A stretch of 55,417 bases of DNA, from the NCBI GenBank assembly GCA_937915145.1, contig CALDNT010000231.1, forward strand, positions 1-55,417. Reading direction: 5' to 3'. Under the pieces are notes generated by a model. That model saw only the letters and a program-made list of their open reading frames with translations. It was not told the origin of the DNA and made no database searches. Within the stretch, counting starts at the first letter, position 1. Each line of letters starts with the position of its first letter. This DNA comes from an uncultured Reyranella sp. GTDB taxonomy: Bacteria; Pseudomonadota; Alphaproteobacteria; Reyranellales; Reyranellaceae. A program made the position numbers and the translations under genes. Shown piece after piece: positions 1-8,532 of this stretch.

Positions 1-2
1 TA

Positions 3-206
3 CGCGGTAAGAATCTTAACGACACAGTAAAGGTGCAGCCGACCGTTTCACTCCAGACGTTCGACTACTTGAATCAGCTTGTCGCGATCGGGAACTACGG
101 CAACACGCCGACGAATGCTGCTGGATATCTGATCCAGCGTGGCATTGACGACATGCTGCGAGCCAAGCTTCTCGACAAGATAAAAAAACGTCCTAAACGT
201 CGTTAG
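3..206 (+). CDS. C-terminal part of an unrecognised small protein (cut by window edge)
   Basis: An open frame runs from the first bases of the window to a TAG at 204-206, giving about 67 residues with no start codon in view, so the 5' end lies outside the window. The visible part holds a hydrophobic/helical stretch (DYLNQLVAIGNYGNTPTNAA followed by a YLIQRGIDDML segment) and a very basic tail (KIKKRPKRR). The pattern resembles short alphaproteobacterial ribbon-helix-helix-like proteins with a 'YGNTPTEVA..LI.RGI' block, which would make it a DNA-binding protein, but that is inference from a remembered pattern. The A-rich codons of the tail differ from the GC-rich genes that follow, in keeping with accessory DNA. 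Function unknown. Confidence 0.55.
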   Translation, partial: RGKNLNDTVKVQPTVSLQTFDYLNQLVAIGNYGNTPTNAAGYLIQRGIDDMLRAKLLDKIKKRPKRR

Positions 207-289
207 GTTAGTCCAGCGATGTAGCCACCAATCGTGATGGCCGGCACGTCACCGTCTCCGCCGCTATCGTCCAAATAGCAGACGAGCAC
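203..289 (-). pseudogene. Remnant of a DUF3800-type protein (N-terminal 28 codons)
   Basis: On the minus strand a GTG at 289 opens a short frame reading VCYLDDSGGDGDVPAITIGG and continuing YIAGLT to a TAA at 203-205. The YLDDSG...D....ITIGGYI pattern is what I remember from the start of DUF3800 proteins, a family of about 200-300 residues often found in accessory DNA. Here it ends after about 28 residues, exactly where the plus-strand partial gene ends. The stop codon overlaps the tail of that gene, which suggests a deletion junction. The identification rests on one short motif, so it is tentative. Confidence 0.4.
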
Positions 290-310
290 CGCCGCACCTT
301 TCTGGAAGTA

Positions 311-460
311 TCAACTGCTCGCCTTGCTCGCTGCTGAATAGCGGGCACGCACTTTGGAAAGGACGAATTCCGCCGAAAGCTCGCGCTCGGGATTTGTCCT
401 TTTCGCGTAATAAACAGGCGCCACCTCTCCCTGCAGCCAGCGTTTGACTGCGGCATCTTG
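311..460 (-). pseudogene. Truncated ParD-like antitoxin, C-terminal half only
   Basis: The minus-strand frame ending at a TGA at 311-313 encodes about 48 residues, beginning DAAVKRWLQGEVAPV, that align without gaps to the C-terminal half of the intact ParD at 2541-2822. By hand count 31 of 48 residues match. The ribbon-helix-helix N-terminal half is absent: homology stops near position 457, only 7 bases from the stop codon of the Fic-type antitoxin gene at 465. No own start codon or ribosome site is visible. This is best read as a decayed parD paralogue fused by deletion to unrelated DNA. Confidence 0.65.
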
Positions 461-464
461 AGGA

Positions 465-692
465 TCACGCCGCATCGGCCGCCCGCTCGGCTGCGAGCGC
501 TCGTGCGGTACTGCGGGCCATGATTTCATCGCGCGTGATTCGTCCGGCGATGAAGTCCTCGCAATCGGCGAGGAATTCAGGTGTGGGGACATGCCCTTCG
601 AGTCGCGTGCTGGCGAGCGCCTGGTCGAGGCTGGCGCGGCGCCCGGCGGCGGTATCGGCCGTATCCTGAGGCGTGGCGACGGTGTCGGGCAT
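465..692 (-). CDS. Orphan VbhA/Fic-inhibitor-type antitoxin (75 aa)
   Basis: The product carries S28-T-R-L-E32-G33, an exact match to the (S/T)xxxE(G/N) inhibition motif of class I Fic antitoxins such as VbhA, preceded by a helical RASLDQALA segment. In those systems the glutamate blocks ATP positioning in the Fic AMP-transferase. The C-terminal part (EDFIAGRITRDEIMARSTAR) matches the 'aGeIs.dE...' helix common in VbhA-like antitoxins. A purine-rich ribosome site (GGGAGAG) sits just upstream of the ATG, and a good -10 hexamer TATACT lies at 726-731 on the minus strand. No Fic toxin (HPFxxGNGR) is encoded downstream: the next sequence is the parD remnant. It may be an orphan left by toxin loss. 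The VbhA assignment rests mainly on the motif. Confidence 0.6.
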   Translation of the reverse strand: MPDTVATPQDTADTAAGRRASLDQALASTRLEGHVPTPEFLADCEDFIAGRITRDEIMARSTARALAAERAADAA

Positions 693-781
693 GGCTCTCT
701 CCCGGGGGCTTTCGAAGGACGCTCGAGTATATCAAGCCCTGGTGTTGAAGGCACGCCGCGGCCGGCTACCGCTGCCGGCGG

Positions 782-2110
782 TTACTCGGCAGCCAGCGGC
801 ATCCTTGCCAGCAGCCCGAGCGGGCTCTTCGCCGTCTGCAGCTTCTCGCCATAGGCCGCGAGCCAGTCGAGCCTGGCCGACGCCACGAACGAGCCGCCGC
901 GCGCGCCGCGATAGATGTCGGGATTGTCGACGGTGGCCGGCACCTTCTTGTCGTTCATCAGTTCCTGTGCCGCGCTCAGCAGGTGCTTGCGCGTGAGGGC
1001 GATCATGCGGTCTGAGGGCGCCAGATGCTCGAGCGAGCGGTCGACGATCTCGCCCATGCATTCGATCGCCGCCTGGTCCTGGCGGCCGATGCCCTGGATG
1101 CCGGTGTAGTTCACCGTGCGCTGCATATCGCGATCGATGAAGTAGTCGTTTTCGCGGTTGGCGACCAGACGATGGCGGCCGTACCAGTCGTTGGTGTCGG
1201 GCAGGAACTGCATGTCCGGCTCCAGGCCCGGGATCCAGTCGCCGTTCTTCAGCGTCTCCAGCGGCCGGGTCTTCTTCTTCCAGGCGAGGTTGTAGGTCAT
1301 GGTGTGGGTGTCATCCATCGGCACGTTCAGCGTGCACGCCACCTGATCCTCGAACGATCCGTTCGGCGTCAGGGTGATGAACGGCATCAGGAAATGGGCG
1401 AAGCGGTAGTAGTAGCTGCCGGGTTCGGCTTCGCGGTAGGCGGCATACATCGTGCCCCAGTCGGTCTCCGTCGCCTTGTAGTCGGGCGCGCGGTCCATGA
1501 CGCCCCAGCGGTGGATGGTCGTCGGATCGACATCCTCCATCTTGAGGCCGCCGACATGCAGGAAACCGAAATGCGAGGTGTCGATGTCGCCTTCGAGCGA
1601 CTGGAACCAGTTGCACTCGCGCTGGTGGACACGCGTGAAGCGGTCTTCCTCGGGTAGCATCATCACTTCGATGCTGGGCAGCGGCGGCGCCTCGGCGCGC
1701 GGGCCCATGTAGGTCCAGACGAAGCCGGCGCGTTCCACCACCTTGTAGGCCTTCGCCTTGATGCGGTGCTTGAAGTCCTGCTCCGGTTTCACGTTCGGCA
1801 TGTCGACGCAGTTGCCTTCGACGTCGAACTTCCAGCCGTGATAGACGCAGCGCAGGCCGCCTTCCTCGTTGCGCCCGAAGAACAGCGAGGCGCAGCGATG
1901 CGGGCAGCGATGTTCCATGATGCCGATCCGGCCGTCGCTGTCGCGAAAGGCGATGAGCCGCTCGCCGAGCAACAGCAGCCGCATCGGCTCGCCATCGGCC
2001 TTCAGTTCCGACGACAGGCAGGCGGGAATCCAGTATTCCCGCATCAGGTTTCCCATGGGTGTGTCGGGCCCAACGCGCGTCAACATCTCGTTGTTCGCTG
2101 CAGTCAGCAT
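782..2110 (-). CDS. Rieske [2Fe-2S] aromatic-ring oxygenase, large subunit
   Basis: This 442-residue protein has the N-terminal Rieske cluster ligands C69-x-H71 and C88-x2-H91 and a C-terminal catalytic domain with the mononuclear iron site GDIDTSHFGFLH (Asp plus two His). It would hydroxylate or demethylate an aromatic or cyclic substrate using electrons from a separate reductase. Length and domain order match the phthalate 4,5-dioxygenase / carbazole-type alpha subunits. The ATG at 2110 is chosen because the strong site GGAGGG lies just upstream and the protein starts as family members do (MLTAANNEMLTRVGPDTPMG); a longer open frame extends upstream without support. No reductase or ferredoxin gene is nearby, so its electron donor is elsewhere and the substrate cannot be named. 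Confidence 0.9.
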   Translation of the reverse strand: MLTAANNEMLTRVGPDTPMGNLMREYWIPACLSSELKADGEPMRLLLLGERLIAFRDSDGRIGIMEHRCPHRCASLFFGRNEEGGLRCVYHGWKFDVEGNCVDMPNVKPEQDFKHRIKAKAYKVVERAGFVWTYMGPRAEAPPLPSIEVMMLPEEDRFTRVHQRECNWFQSLEGDIDTSHFGFLHVGGLKMEDVDPTTIHRWGVMDRAPDYKATETDWGTMYAAYREAEPGSYYYRFAHFLMPFITLTPNGSFEDQVACTLNVPMDDTHTMTYNLAWKKKTRPLETLKNGDWIPGLEPDMQFLPDTNDWYGRHRLVANRENDYFIDRDMQRTVNYTGIQGIGRQDQAAIECMGEIVDRSLEHLAPSDRMIALTRKHLLSAAQELMNDKKVPATVDNPDIYRGARGGSFVASARLDWLAAYGEKLQTAKSPLGLLARMPLAAE

Positions 2111-2241
2111 GGTTCCCTCCAGGCTCGACCGTTTACCGGACGTTGAAATAATTGTACCGAACGCCGGAAAACCCCGCAACAAAACTTGTCTGCACCGAGC
2201 TGCTCGACTTCCCTGGGGGTCAATGGCCAGACCGGCAACGG

Positions 2242-2544
2242 CTAGCCGCGCATCCCCGTCCAGTTCTGACCACCGTAGTAGAGGAGAAGAACCGTCACTT
2301 CGGTCGTGGAGACGGTGAAGGCGATCGTCACTCGTCGTTCGAAACCGACGACACGCAAGCCGGCGCGTATGTCGTCGCGTCGTTGGCCGCGTTCGCCGGA
2401 GGTCTCGAACCCGGCGCAATAGTCTTCAAGACGTTCGATGTAGTTCAACGCGACAGCGACGCCCGCGCGTTCGGCGATCCAGTCACCCAGACGAATGAGA
2501 TCGCTTCGCGCTTCCGGCGCGAAAGCAACGGTACGACGCCTCAA
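2242..2544 (-). CDS. parE: ParE-family toxin of a type II toxin-antitoxin pair
   Basis: A 100-residue basic protein with the RelE/ParE fold pattern: N-terminal FAPEARSDLIRLGDWIAERAG helix pair and a C-terminal strand block VTIAFTVSTTEVTVLLLYYGGQNW. ParE toxins poison DNA gyrase, while other RelE-superfamily members cut mRNA; the ParD partner favours ParE. Its ATG (2542-2544) overlaps the stop of the upstream antitoxin in an ATGA arrangement, so the two are translationally coupled. Length is normal and no disruption is visible, so the toxin is probably intact. Confidence 0.85.
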   Translation of the reverse strand: MRRRTVAFAPEARSDLIRLGDWIAERAGVAVALNYIERLEDYCAGFETSGERGQRRDDIRAGLRVVGFERRVTIAFTVSTTEVTVLLLYYGGQNWTGMRG

Positions 2545-2822
2545 CGACGCGCCTTGCGTCTTGCCGTGTAGCGGGCGCGCACTTCGGAAAAGACGGATTT
2601 TGCCGAAAGCTTGCGCTCCGGATTTGCCCTCATTGCGTCATGGACAGGGGCCACCTCGTCCTGCAGCCAGCGTTCGATCGCGGCGTCGCGCTCCTGCAGG
2701 GCGCGAAGGCCTTCTCTGATGACCTCGGAGCTTGAAACGTAAGCCCCTGATTCGACCTTCGCGTCGATATACGCCGCCTGCTCCGCTGGCAGGCTGAAGG
2801 TGCGCTTGGAGACCTTGGGCAT
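2541..2822 (-). CDS. parD: ParD-family antitoxin (ribbon-helix-helix)
   Basis: This 93-residue protein begins with a ribbon-helix-helix DNA-binding domain (KRTFSLPAEQAAYIDAKVESG, then YVSSSEVIREGLRALQER) and ends with a charged, probably disordered toxin-wrapping tail. It neutralises the ParE protein encoded by the overlapping downstream gene and should repress its own promoter. A perfect inverted repeat lies at 2833-2855, just upstream of the start codon, with an AGGAAC ribosome site between. A truncated relative of this gene survives at 311-460. Confidence 0.87.
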   Translation of the reverse strand: MPKVSKRTFSLPAEQAAYIDAKVESGAYVSSSEVIREGLRALQERDAAIERWLQDEVAPVHDAMRANPERKLSAKSVFSEVRARYTARRKARR

Positions 2823-2832
2823 GACCGTTCCT

Positions 2833-2855
2833 CTGGTATGACAGCATCATACCAG
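2833..2855 (-). promoter_or_regulatory. ParD operator / parDE promoter core
   Basis: A perfect 9-base inverted repeat, CTGGTATGA - 5 bases - TCATACCAG, lies 11 bases upstream of the parD start codon. On the minus strand it contains TATGAT, a good -10 hexamer, and TTGCCG lies 19 bases further upstream as a possible -35. An autorepressor bound here would block RNA polymerase, the usual wiring of parDE operons. The repeat is directly seen; its binding by ParD is inferred. Confidence 0.7.
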
Positions 2856-2904
2856 ATTTTCGGAGCCTGACGGCAATGGTGCGCCGCCCGTCAGGTCCCG
2901 CCCA

Positions 2905-3645
2905 TCAGCCCTCGAAGGTGCGGCGATAACTCTTCGTCATCAGCTCATCGAAGCGCGTGCCCGGCTCGAAGTCGGACATGCCGTCGGGCCTTGTGAGGCC
3001 GGGGATCTGGCGTTCGCACTCGGACGGCTCGCCCAGTACCTGGGTGATCGGATAGAGCGCCGACCAGGCCGGCACGCCGGCGTAATCCTCTTCCTCGTCG
3101 GCGACATGCTTGTCGCGGATCTTGGCCGACGCGGTCTCGATCTCCATGCCGATCATGGTGGTCGCCTTGAATTCCTGCTTGTTGGGCTGGCGGATCAGCT
3201 TCGAGCGGCCGGGGTAGATGCGGTCGATGAAATTGTCCATCAGCCGGAGCTTGGTCTCGGCATCGTCGATAACATGCGCCTTTCCGAAGGCCATTACGGC
3301 GCGATAGTTCACCGAATGGTGGAAGCCCGAGCGCGCCATCACCAGCGAGTCGAAATGCGTGACGGTGAGGCAGACGTCGACGCCCTCCTTCTGGCTGCGG
3401 ATCATCCGGCTGGCCGAGGAGCCGTGCCAGTACAGATGCTCGCCCTCGCGCCAGAAGCCGGTCGGCGTGCAGAAGGGGCGACCGTCGATCACGTAGGCGA
3501 TGTGGCACACCAGGGCGGCATCCAGGATCGCGTGCACGGTCGCCTTGTCGTAGCGGCCGCGCTCGTGGACGCGCTTCACCTTGTTGACCGGTGTGACGGG
3601 ATAGCTGGCGTCGGAGTTGGTTACTGAATCGGGAGGGCTTGTCAT
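2905..3645 (-). CDS. Pyridoxamine 5'-phosphate oxidase-fold flavoprotein (NimA-like)
   Basis: A 246-residue protein with the split-barrel, FMN-binding fold typical of the PNPOx / 5-nitroimidazole-resistance group: the block HAILDAALVCHIAYVIDGRPFCTPTGFWREGEHLYWHG near residues 38-76 is the classic N-terminal signature, followed by a VNYRAVMAFGKAHVI strand pair. Such proteins bind FMN, haem or F420 and reduce small substrates. True PNPOx activity is unlikely because the substrate-binding C-terminus of PdxH is not evident. It is transcribed divergently from a MocR-type regulator, a common pairing in which the PLP-dependent regulator controls the neighbouring flavoprotein gene. Confidence 0.8.
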   Translation of the reverse strand: MTSPPDSVTNSDASYPVTPVNKVKRVHERGRYDKATVHAILDAALVCHIAYVIDGRPFCTPTGFWREGEHLYWHGSSASRMIRSQKEGVDVCLTVTHFDSLVMARSGFHHSVNYRAVMAFGKAHVIDDAETKLRLMDNFIDRIYPGRSKLIRQPNKQEFKATTMIGMEIETASAKIRDKHVADEEEDYAGVPAWSALYPITQVLGEPSECERQIPGLTRPDGMSDFEPGTRFDELMTKSYRRTFEG

Positions 3646-3737
3646 GGCTTACCTGGATGGGGTTGCTTGCAGCCAGACCATCGTCGCGATACGGATCAGG
3701 TGAAAGGGCCGGTTTACCGGAAAATGACTGGACCAGT
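3646..3737. promoter_or_regulatory. Divergent control region with a MocR-like operator
   Basis: The 92-base space between the divergent flavoprotein and MocR genes contains the palindrome ACTGGACCAGT (3727-3737). A related GACCA core occurs at 3676-3680, about 55 bases away on the same face of the helix. MocR regulators generally bind repeated short boxes between themselves and a divergent target, so this is the likely operator. Because the palindrome lies here, the MocR reading frame probably starts downstream of it. The palindrome is seen; its role is inferred. Confidence 0.4.
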
Positions 3738-5285
3738 TTGAAAACCCGTTCCCACCGCGCACCACCCCTGGGCGTCGCGCTCGATCCCGCGAGCCCGCTG
3801 CCGCTGCACCGCCAGATCGGCGAGCAGGTGCGCCGCGCCATCCTCGAAGGCCGGCTGAGACCCGGCACGCGCCTGCCGTCGTCGCGCCTGCTGGCCCAGG
3901 ATCTCGACTGCGCCCGCGGCACGGTGGTGCTGGCCCTCGACCAGCTCGTGGCCGAGGGCTACGTCGTGGGCCAGCCGGGCTCGGCCATGACGGTGGCGGC
4001 CAACCTGCCCGACGAGATGTTGTATGCGCCGCGCACGCCGGTGCCTTTGGAAGCGCCACAGCCCACTCGACCAACGGTCGCGAGACGCGCCCGCGCGCTG
4101 CTGGCCGCCAGCCCGCCGCTCGCCTCGGACGCCCTGCCGCTGGCCTTTCCGACCAGCCAGCCCGACCGTGAGGCCTTTCCCTTTGCGCTGTGGGCCAAGC
4201 TGCTGGAGCGCGAATGGCGGCGGCCGTCGGCTGAGGCGGCCACGGCGCATCCGTTCGGTCATTCGGGGCTGCGCGAGGCGGTCGCGGCCTATCTCGGCAT
4301 GGCGCGCGGTTTCACTTGCGAGGCACGCGAAGTCGTCATCACCACCGGCATCCGCCACGGGCTGGCGCTCTTTGCCGAAGTAGCCCTCGACGCCGGCGAC
4401 GCGGCCTGGATCGAGGAGCCGGGTTTTGTCGGCGTCCGCGATGCGTTGGTGGCGGCGTCCGTCCGCGCGGTGCCGGTGCGCATCGATGCGGCGGGCTTTC
4501 CGCCCGAGGCGGCGCAGGAAGCGGCGCCGGAGGCGCGCCTCGCGGTCGTGGCGCCCGCCCATCATTTTCCGCTGGGCGCCGTGCTCGGCCTGCAGCGCCG
4601 GCTCAAGCTCCTGAGCTGGGCCGAGCGTCATAAGGGCTGGATCGCCGAAGACGATTTCGACGGCGAGTATCGTTATAGCGGCCGGCCGCTGGCGCCACTG
4701 CGCGCGCTCGACCGCTCCGGCCGCGTCGCCTACTTCAGCAGCTTCTCCAAGTTGCTGTTCCCGGCGTTGCGTCTCAGCTTCCTCGTCCTGCCGGCCTCTC
4801 TTGTCGACGTGACGGAACGGTTGATGGACAGGATCTCCGTGCGCGCGCCGCTGATGGCGCAGGGCGCGCTGGCGCGGTTCATCACCGATGGCCATCTCGC
4901 GTCGCATCTGCGCCGCACCCGCCTGCTCTATGCCGGCCGTCGCGAGGCCCTCCTGGCGGCGGCGGGGCGGCATCTCGGCGGCCTGCTGACGATCGAGCCC
5001 GATCCCGGCGGCATGCACCTGATCGCGCTTCCCGTCGGCGCGCTCGCGAAATCGTTCGACGATGTCGCGGCGACGAAGGCCGCGGCGATGGCCGGCCTCG
5101 TCGTGCAGCCGCTGTCGGTCTGCTACGCGGGCAGGTCGAAGCGGCACGGCCTGATCCTCGGCTATGCCGGGACACCCGAATCGGAGATCGAACCGGCGAT
5201 CCTGAAACTGCGACGTGTGCTCGACGGCCTTCTTCGGCCGCCGACAAACCGATCCCGGCTTTACAAAAAGCCGGCGCTCGATTAG
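3738..5285 (+). CDS. MocR-family transcription regulator (GntR HTH + aminotransferase-like domain)
   Basis: The protein starts with a GntR winged helix (PLPLHRQIGEQVRRAILEGR to ARGTVVLALDQLVAEGYV) and continues with a fold-type I aminotransferase-like domain. That domain keeps the PLP-binding Asp region (EDDFDGEYRY) and the lysine motif SFSKLLFPALR. MocR proteins such as PdxR, GabR and TauR bind PLP as effector rather than catalyse transamination. The frame is open from 3639, with ATG at 3657 and TTG at 3738. I favour TTG 3738 because it leaves the ACTGGACCAGT palindrome outside the gene and gives a family-like N-terminus, but it has no good ribosome site, so the start is uncertain. The effector may concern vitamin B6, given the divergent flavoprotein. 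Confidence 0.85.
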   Translation: MKTRSHRAPPLGVALDPASPLPLHRQIGEQVRRAILEGRLRPGTRLPSSRLLAQDLDCARGTVVLALDQLVAEGYVVGQPGSAMTVAANLPDEMLYAPRTPVPLEAPQPTRPTVARRARALLAASPPLASDALPLAFPTSQPDREAFPFALWAKLLEREWRRPSAEAATAHPFGHSGLREAVAAYLGMARGFTCEAREVVITTGIRHGLALFAEVALDAGDAAWIEEPGFVGVRDALVAASVRAVPVRIDAAGFPPEAAQEAAPEARLAVVAPAHHFPLGAVLGLQRRLKLLSWAERHKGWIAEDDFDGEYRYSGRPLAPLRALDRSGRVAYFSSFSKLLFPALRLSFLVLPASLVDVTERLMDRISVRAPLMAQGALARFITDGHLASHLRRTRLLYAGRREALLAAAGRHLGGLLTIEPDPGGMHLIALPVGALAKSFDDVAATKAAAMAGLVVQPLSVCYAGRSKRHGLILGYAGTPESEIEPAILKLRRVLDGLLRPPTNRSRLYKKPALD

Positions 5286-5295
5286 GTGTCTCGCC

Positions 5296-5343
5296 ATGTC
5301 GCGCTTCGCCAAAACCCCGACTACCAAAAAAACCACCACCGAT

Positions 5344-5373
<30 letters not shown>
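5296..5373 (+). CDS. Threonine/lysine-rich leader peptide of asd (25 aa)
   Basis: A 25-codon reading frame (ATG 5296, TGA 5371-5373) lies between the MocR gene and asd. Its ribosome site AGGTG (5284-5288) overlaps the MocR stop codon. Residues 6-15 read KTPTTKKTTT: six threonines and three lysines in ten residues. All three lysines use AAA, unlike the AAG-dominated genes around it. Asd lies on the pathway to threonine, lysine and methionine, so uncharged tRNA-Thr or tRNA-Lys would stall ribosomes in this block. The layout mirrors the enterobacterial thr leader peptide (Thr/Ile-rich), but with the aspartate-family pair Thr/Lys. The peptide itself probably has no function beyond sensing. I know of no described leader peptide for asd in this group. 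Confidence 0.7.
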
Positions 5374-7129
<1,756 letters not shown>

Positions 7130-7158
7130 GGACGCACACTAGACCCGCAAAGACGGAT

Positions 7159-7187
7159 TTGCAGGTTCAACAGGAAAATGGTAATAA
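7159..7187 (+). promoter_or_regulatory. Sigma-70-like promoter ahead of tandem terminators
   Basis: TTGCAG (7159-7164) and TAATAA (7182-7187) are separated by 17 bases, predicting a start near 7194. The -35 lies inside a 13-base element GATTTGCAGGTTC (7156-7168) that recurs exactly at 28307-28319, again with 17-base spacing to a -10-like hexamer and followed by a hairpin and terminator. This is the only promoter I see for the toxin-like gene at 7319. Confidence 0.5.
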
Positions 7188-7194
7188 ATGTCCT

Positions 7195-7253
7195 ACAATA
7201 GCGGGAAGTATCCCCGTTGCGGCCCGCTCGGAAACCCCCGGCGCGGGCCTTTT
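7195..7253 (+). ncRNA. Candidate short RNA or attenuated leader
   Basis: Transcription from the promoter at 7159-7187 would give about 58 nucleotides ending at the terminator 7221-7253. The 5' part can form a small stem (CGGGA / TCCCCG around AGTA). It has no reading frame of note. It could be a free-standing small RNA or merely the leader of the downstream toxin-like mRNA cut short by the terminators. Its organisation parallels the unit at 28345-28409. Confidence 0.35.
7221..7253 (+). terminator. Intrinsic terminator 1 in the toxin-gene leader
   Basis: A perfect 7-base G/C stem GGCCCGC (7221-7227) / GCGGGCC (7243-7249) is followed by TTTT. It lies between the promoter at 7159 and the gene at 7319 in the sense orientation. 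Confidence 0.65.
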
Positions 7254-7276
7254 GCTGTCCGCTTCCCGCGATCTCA

Positions 7277-7300
7277 GGCCGCCCTCCCGGGCGGCCTTTT
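7277..7300 (+). terminator. Intrinsic terminator 2 in the toxin-gene leader
   Basis: A perfect 8-base stem GGCCGCCC (7277-7284) / GGGCGGCC (7289-7296) with a four-base loop is followed by TTTT. It ends 18 bases before the ATG at 7319, so any transcript of the toxin-like gene starting upstream must read through it. Confidence 0.65.
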
Positions 7301-7318
7301 CCATTTCCGGAGACCCGC

Positions 7319-8509
7319 ATGAACGAGCCCGACGACCAAGGCGCCGTGACCCATCAGTTGCCTAAAATCCTCGTCACCCCCGATCCGCCGGAGGAGGCGC
7401 CGCCTGCATTGGCTGGCATCGAGCCACCGGGCGATGGAGTGCTTTCGGTGGAACCTCCCGCTGTGCCGCCGCCCCTCGAAGAACTCCCCGCCGAAGAACT
7501 GCCTCTCGAGCGGCACGATCCCTTCGCCTATATGCGCAATGCGCCCTGGATGGACCGCCGGCTGAGCCCGTCGGGGCGGGGCGCGATCCTGCTGCGGCGC
7601 GATCTCGACGCTTTTCCCGTCATCGAGGGCCGCGATCCCAACCTTGCCGACCTCAAGGCCATCGCGCAGCGCACGGTCGACTACATCGTGCCCATCATCA
7701 AGCGCGAGCAGCTGACCGACTACGCTTACGAGGTTCTGGAGGAGCAGCGGCAGGCAAGGATCGCGAAGAGGCAATCGGCGGCCAATGAGACCGGTCGGCC
7801 GGAGCATGGCTTCATCAAGGTATCTGGTGACAACCTTGATCTCGGCGCGGACAGCAAGGCGACGCCGGCCAAAGAGGGCGCCCCTGCCGAGATCGGACCT
7901 TCGCTTGCTCAGCTTGGCCCGGAGGCACGCAACGAACGTATTCGAGCGCAGAAATGGAGCGAACCTTCGAGCGATCGCGAGCACCTGAAGTCCCTGGAGC
8001 AATTTCGCGGCCGCGAAGTTCGCCTGCCCGACGGATCGCGGGTGCCTGATCCCTATTCGCCGACCGGGTATCTCATGTCGCCTGTCGAAGATCTCCGCCA
8101 TGTCGCCGCCGCTGGCCGGGCGGCTGGCAGGACAATTGTGGGCGGCGGGGCCGCCACGTTGGCTCCTGGAGGTGCGATACCTTCCCTGACGATCTTGGAG
8201 AAAGTCTACGAGCAGGCCCGAGCGGCGATCGCTCAGGGAGGCGAGTTCGACTATCAGCGCAAGGCCGCTGTCGGAGAGAAATCGGGCTTTGTCCAGTTGC
8301 GCCAATTCAGGAACGTCTCGAACTTCAATGTCGGACTCTTCATGCAGCAGGCGAAGTTTCCGCTAAAAGCGACGCTGTGGATCGCAGGCCAGTACGCAAA
8401 GAGGTACTCCAGCAACTACGCGTCGAACGAGGAAGACGGTCTGGAGAAGCAAACGAGGGAATTCATCGAACGCGGATACGCTGCCGGCGAGAGCGGCGTC
8501 TTCGATTGA
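7319..8509 (+). CDS. Toxin-like protein, possible polymorphic toxin type 44 C-terminus
   Basis: A 396-residue protein without signal peptide or membrane segments. The N-terminal 70 residues are Pro/Glu-rich and disordered-looking; the middle has charged helical segments. The C-terminal 100 residues (GGEFDYQRKAAVGEK, then NVSNFNVGLFMQQAKFPLKA, then an IAGQYAKRYSSNY block and a closing EFIERGYAAG) resemble polymorphic toxin type 44 ends with their 'D[YF].. NF.YG..G ...AG.YQ ...I.RG' order. That match is from memory and tentative. The ATG at 7319 has GGAGA upstream; a longer open frame would begin inside a terminator. No convincing immunity gene follows on the same strand. Two sense-strand terminators in the leader suggest tightly limited expression. 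Probably accessory. Confidence 0.5.
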   Translation: MNEPDDQGAVTHQLPKILVTPDPPEEAPPALAGIEPPGDGVLSVEPPAVPPPLEELPAEELPLERHDPFAYMRNAPWMDRRLSPSGRGAILLRRDLDAFPVIEGRDPNLADLKAIAQRTVDYIVPIIKREQLTDYAYEVLEEQRQARIAKRQSAANETGRPEHGFIKVSGDNLDLGADSKATPAKEGAPAEIGPSLAQLGPEARNERIRAQKWSEPSSDREHLKSLEQFRGREVRLPDGSRVPDPYSPTGYLMSPVEDLRHVAAAGRAAGRTIVGGGAATLAPGGAIPSLTILEKVYEQARAAIAQGGEFDYQRKAAVGEKSGFVQLRQFRNVSNFNVGLFMQQAKFPLKATLWIAGQYAKRYSSNYASNEEDGLEKQTREFIERGYAAGESGVFD

Positions 8510-8532
8510 TCGCATCGCGAGGCGGCGTGGCT

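Noticed and set aside
2111-2419. Upstream extension of the Rieske oxygenase frame
   Set aside because: It overlaps parE antisense and has no family similarity; ATG 2110 has a GGAGGG site and the normal family start.
7195-7253. A tRNA or riboswitch in the toxin-gene leader
   Set aside because: No cloverleaf, anticodon or T-loop can be built, and no known riboswitch core is apparent; the hairpins are simple terminators.
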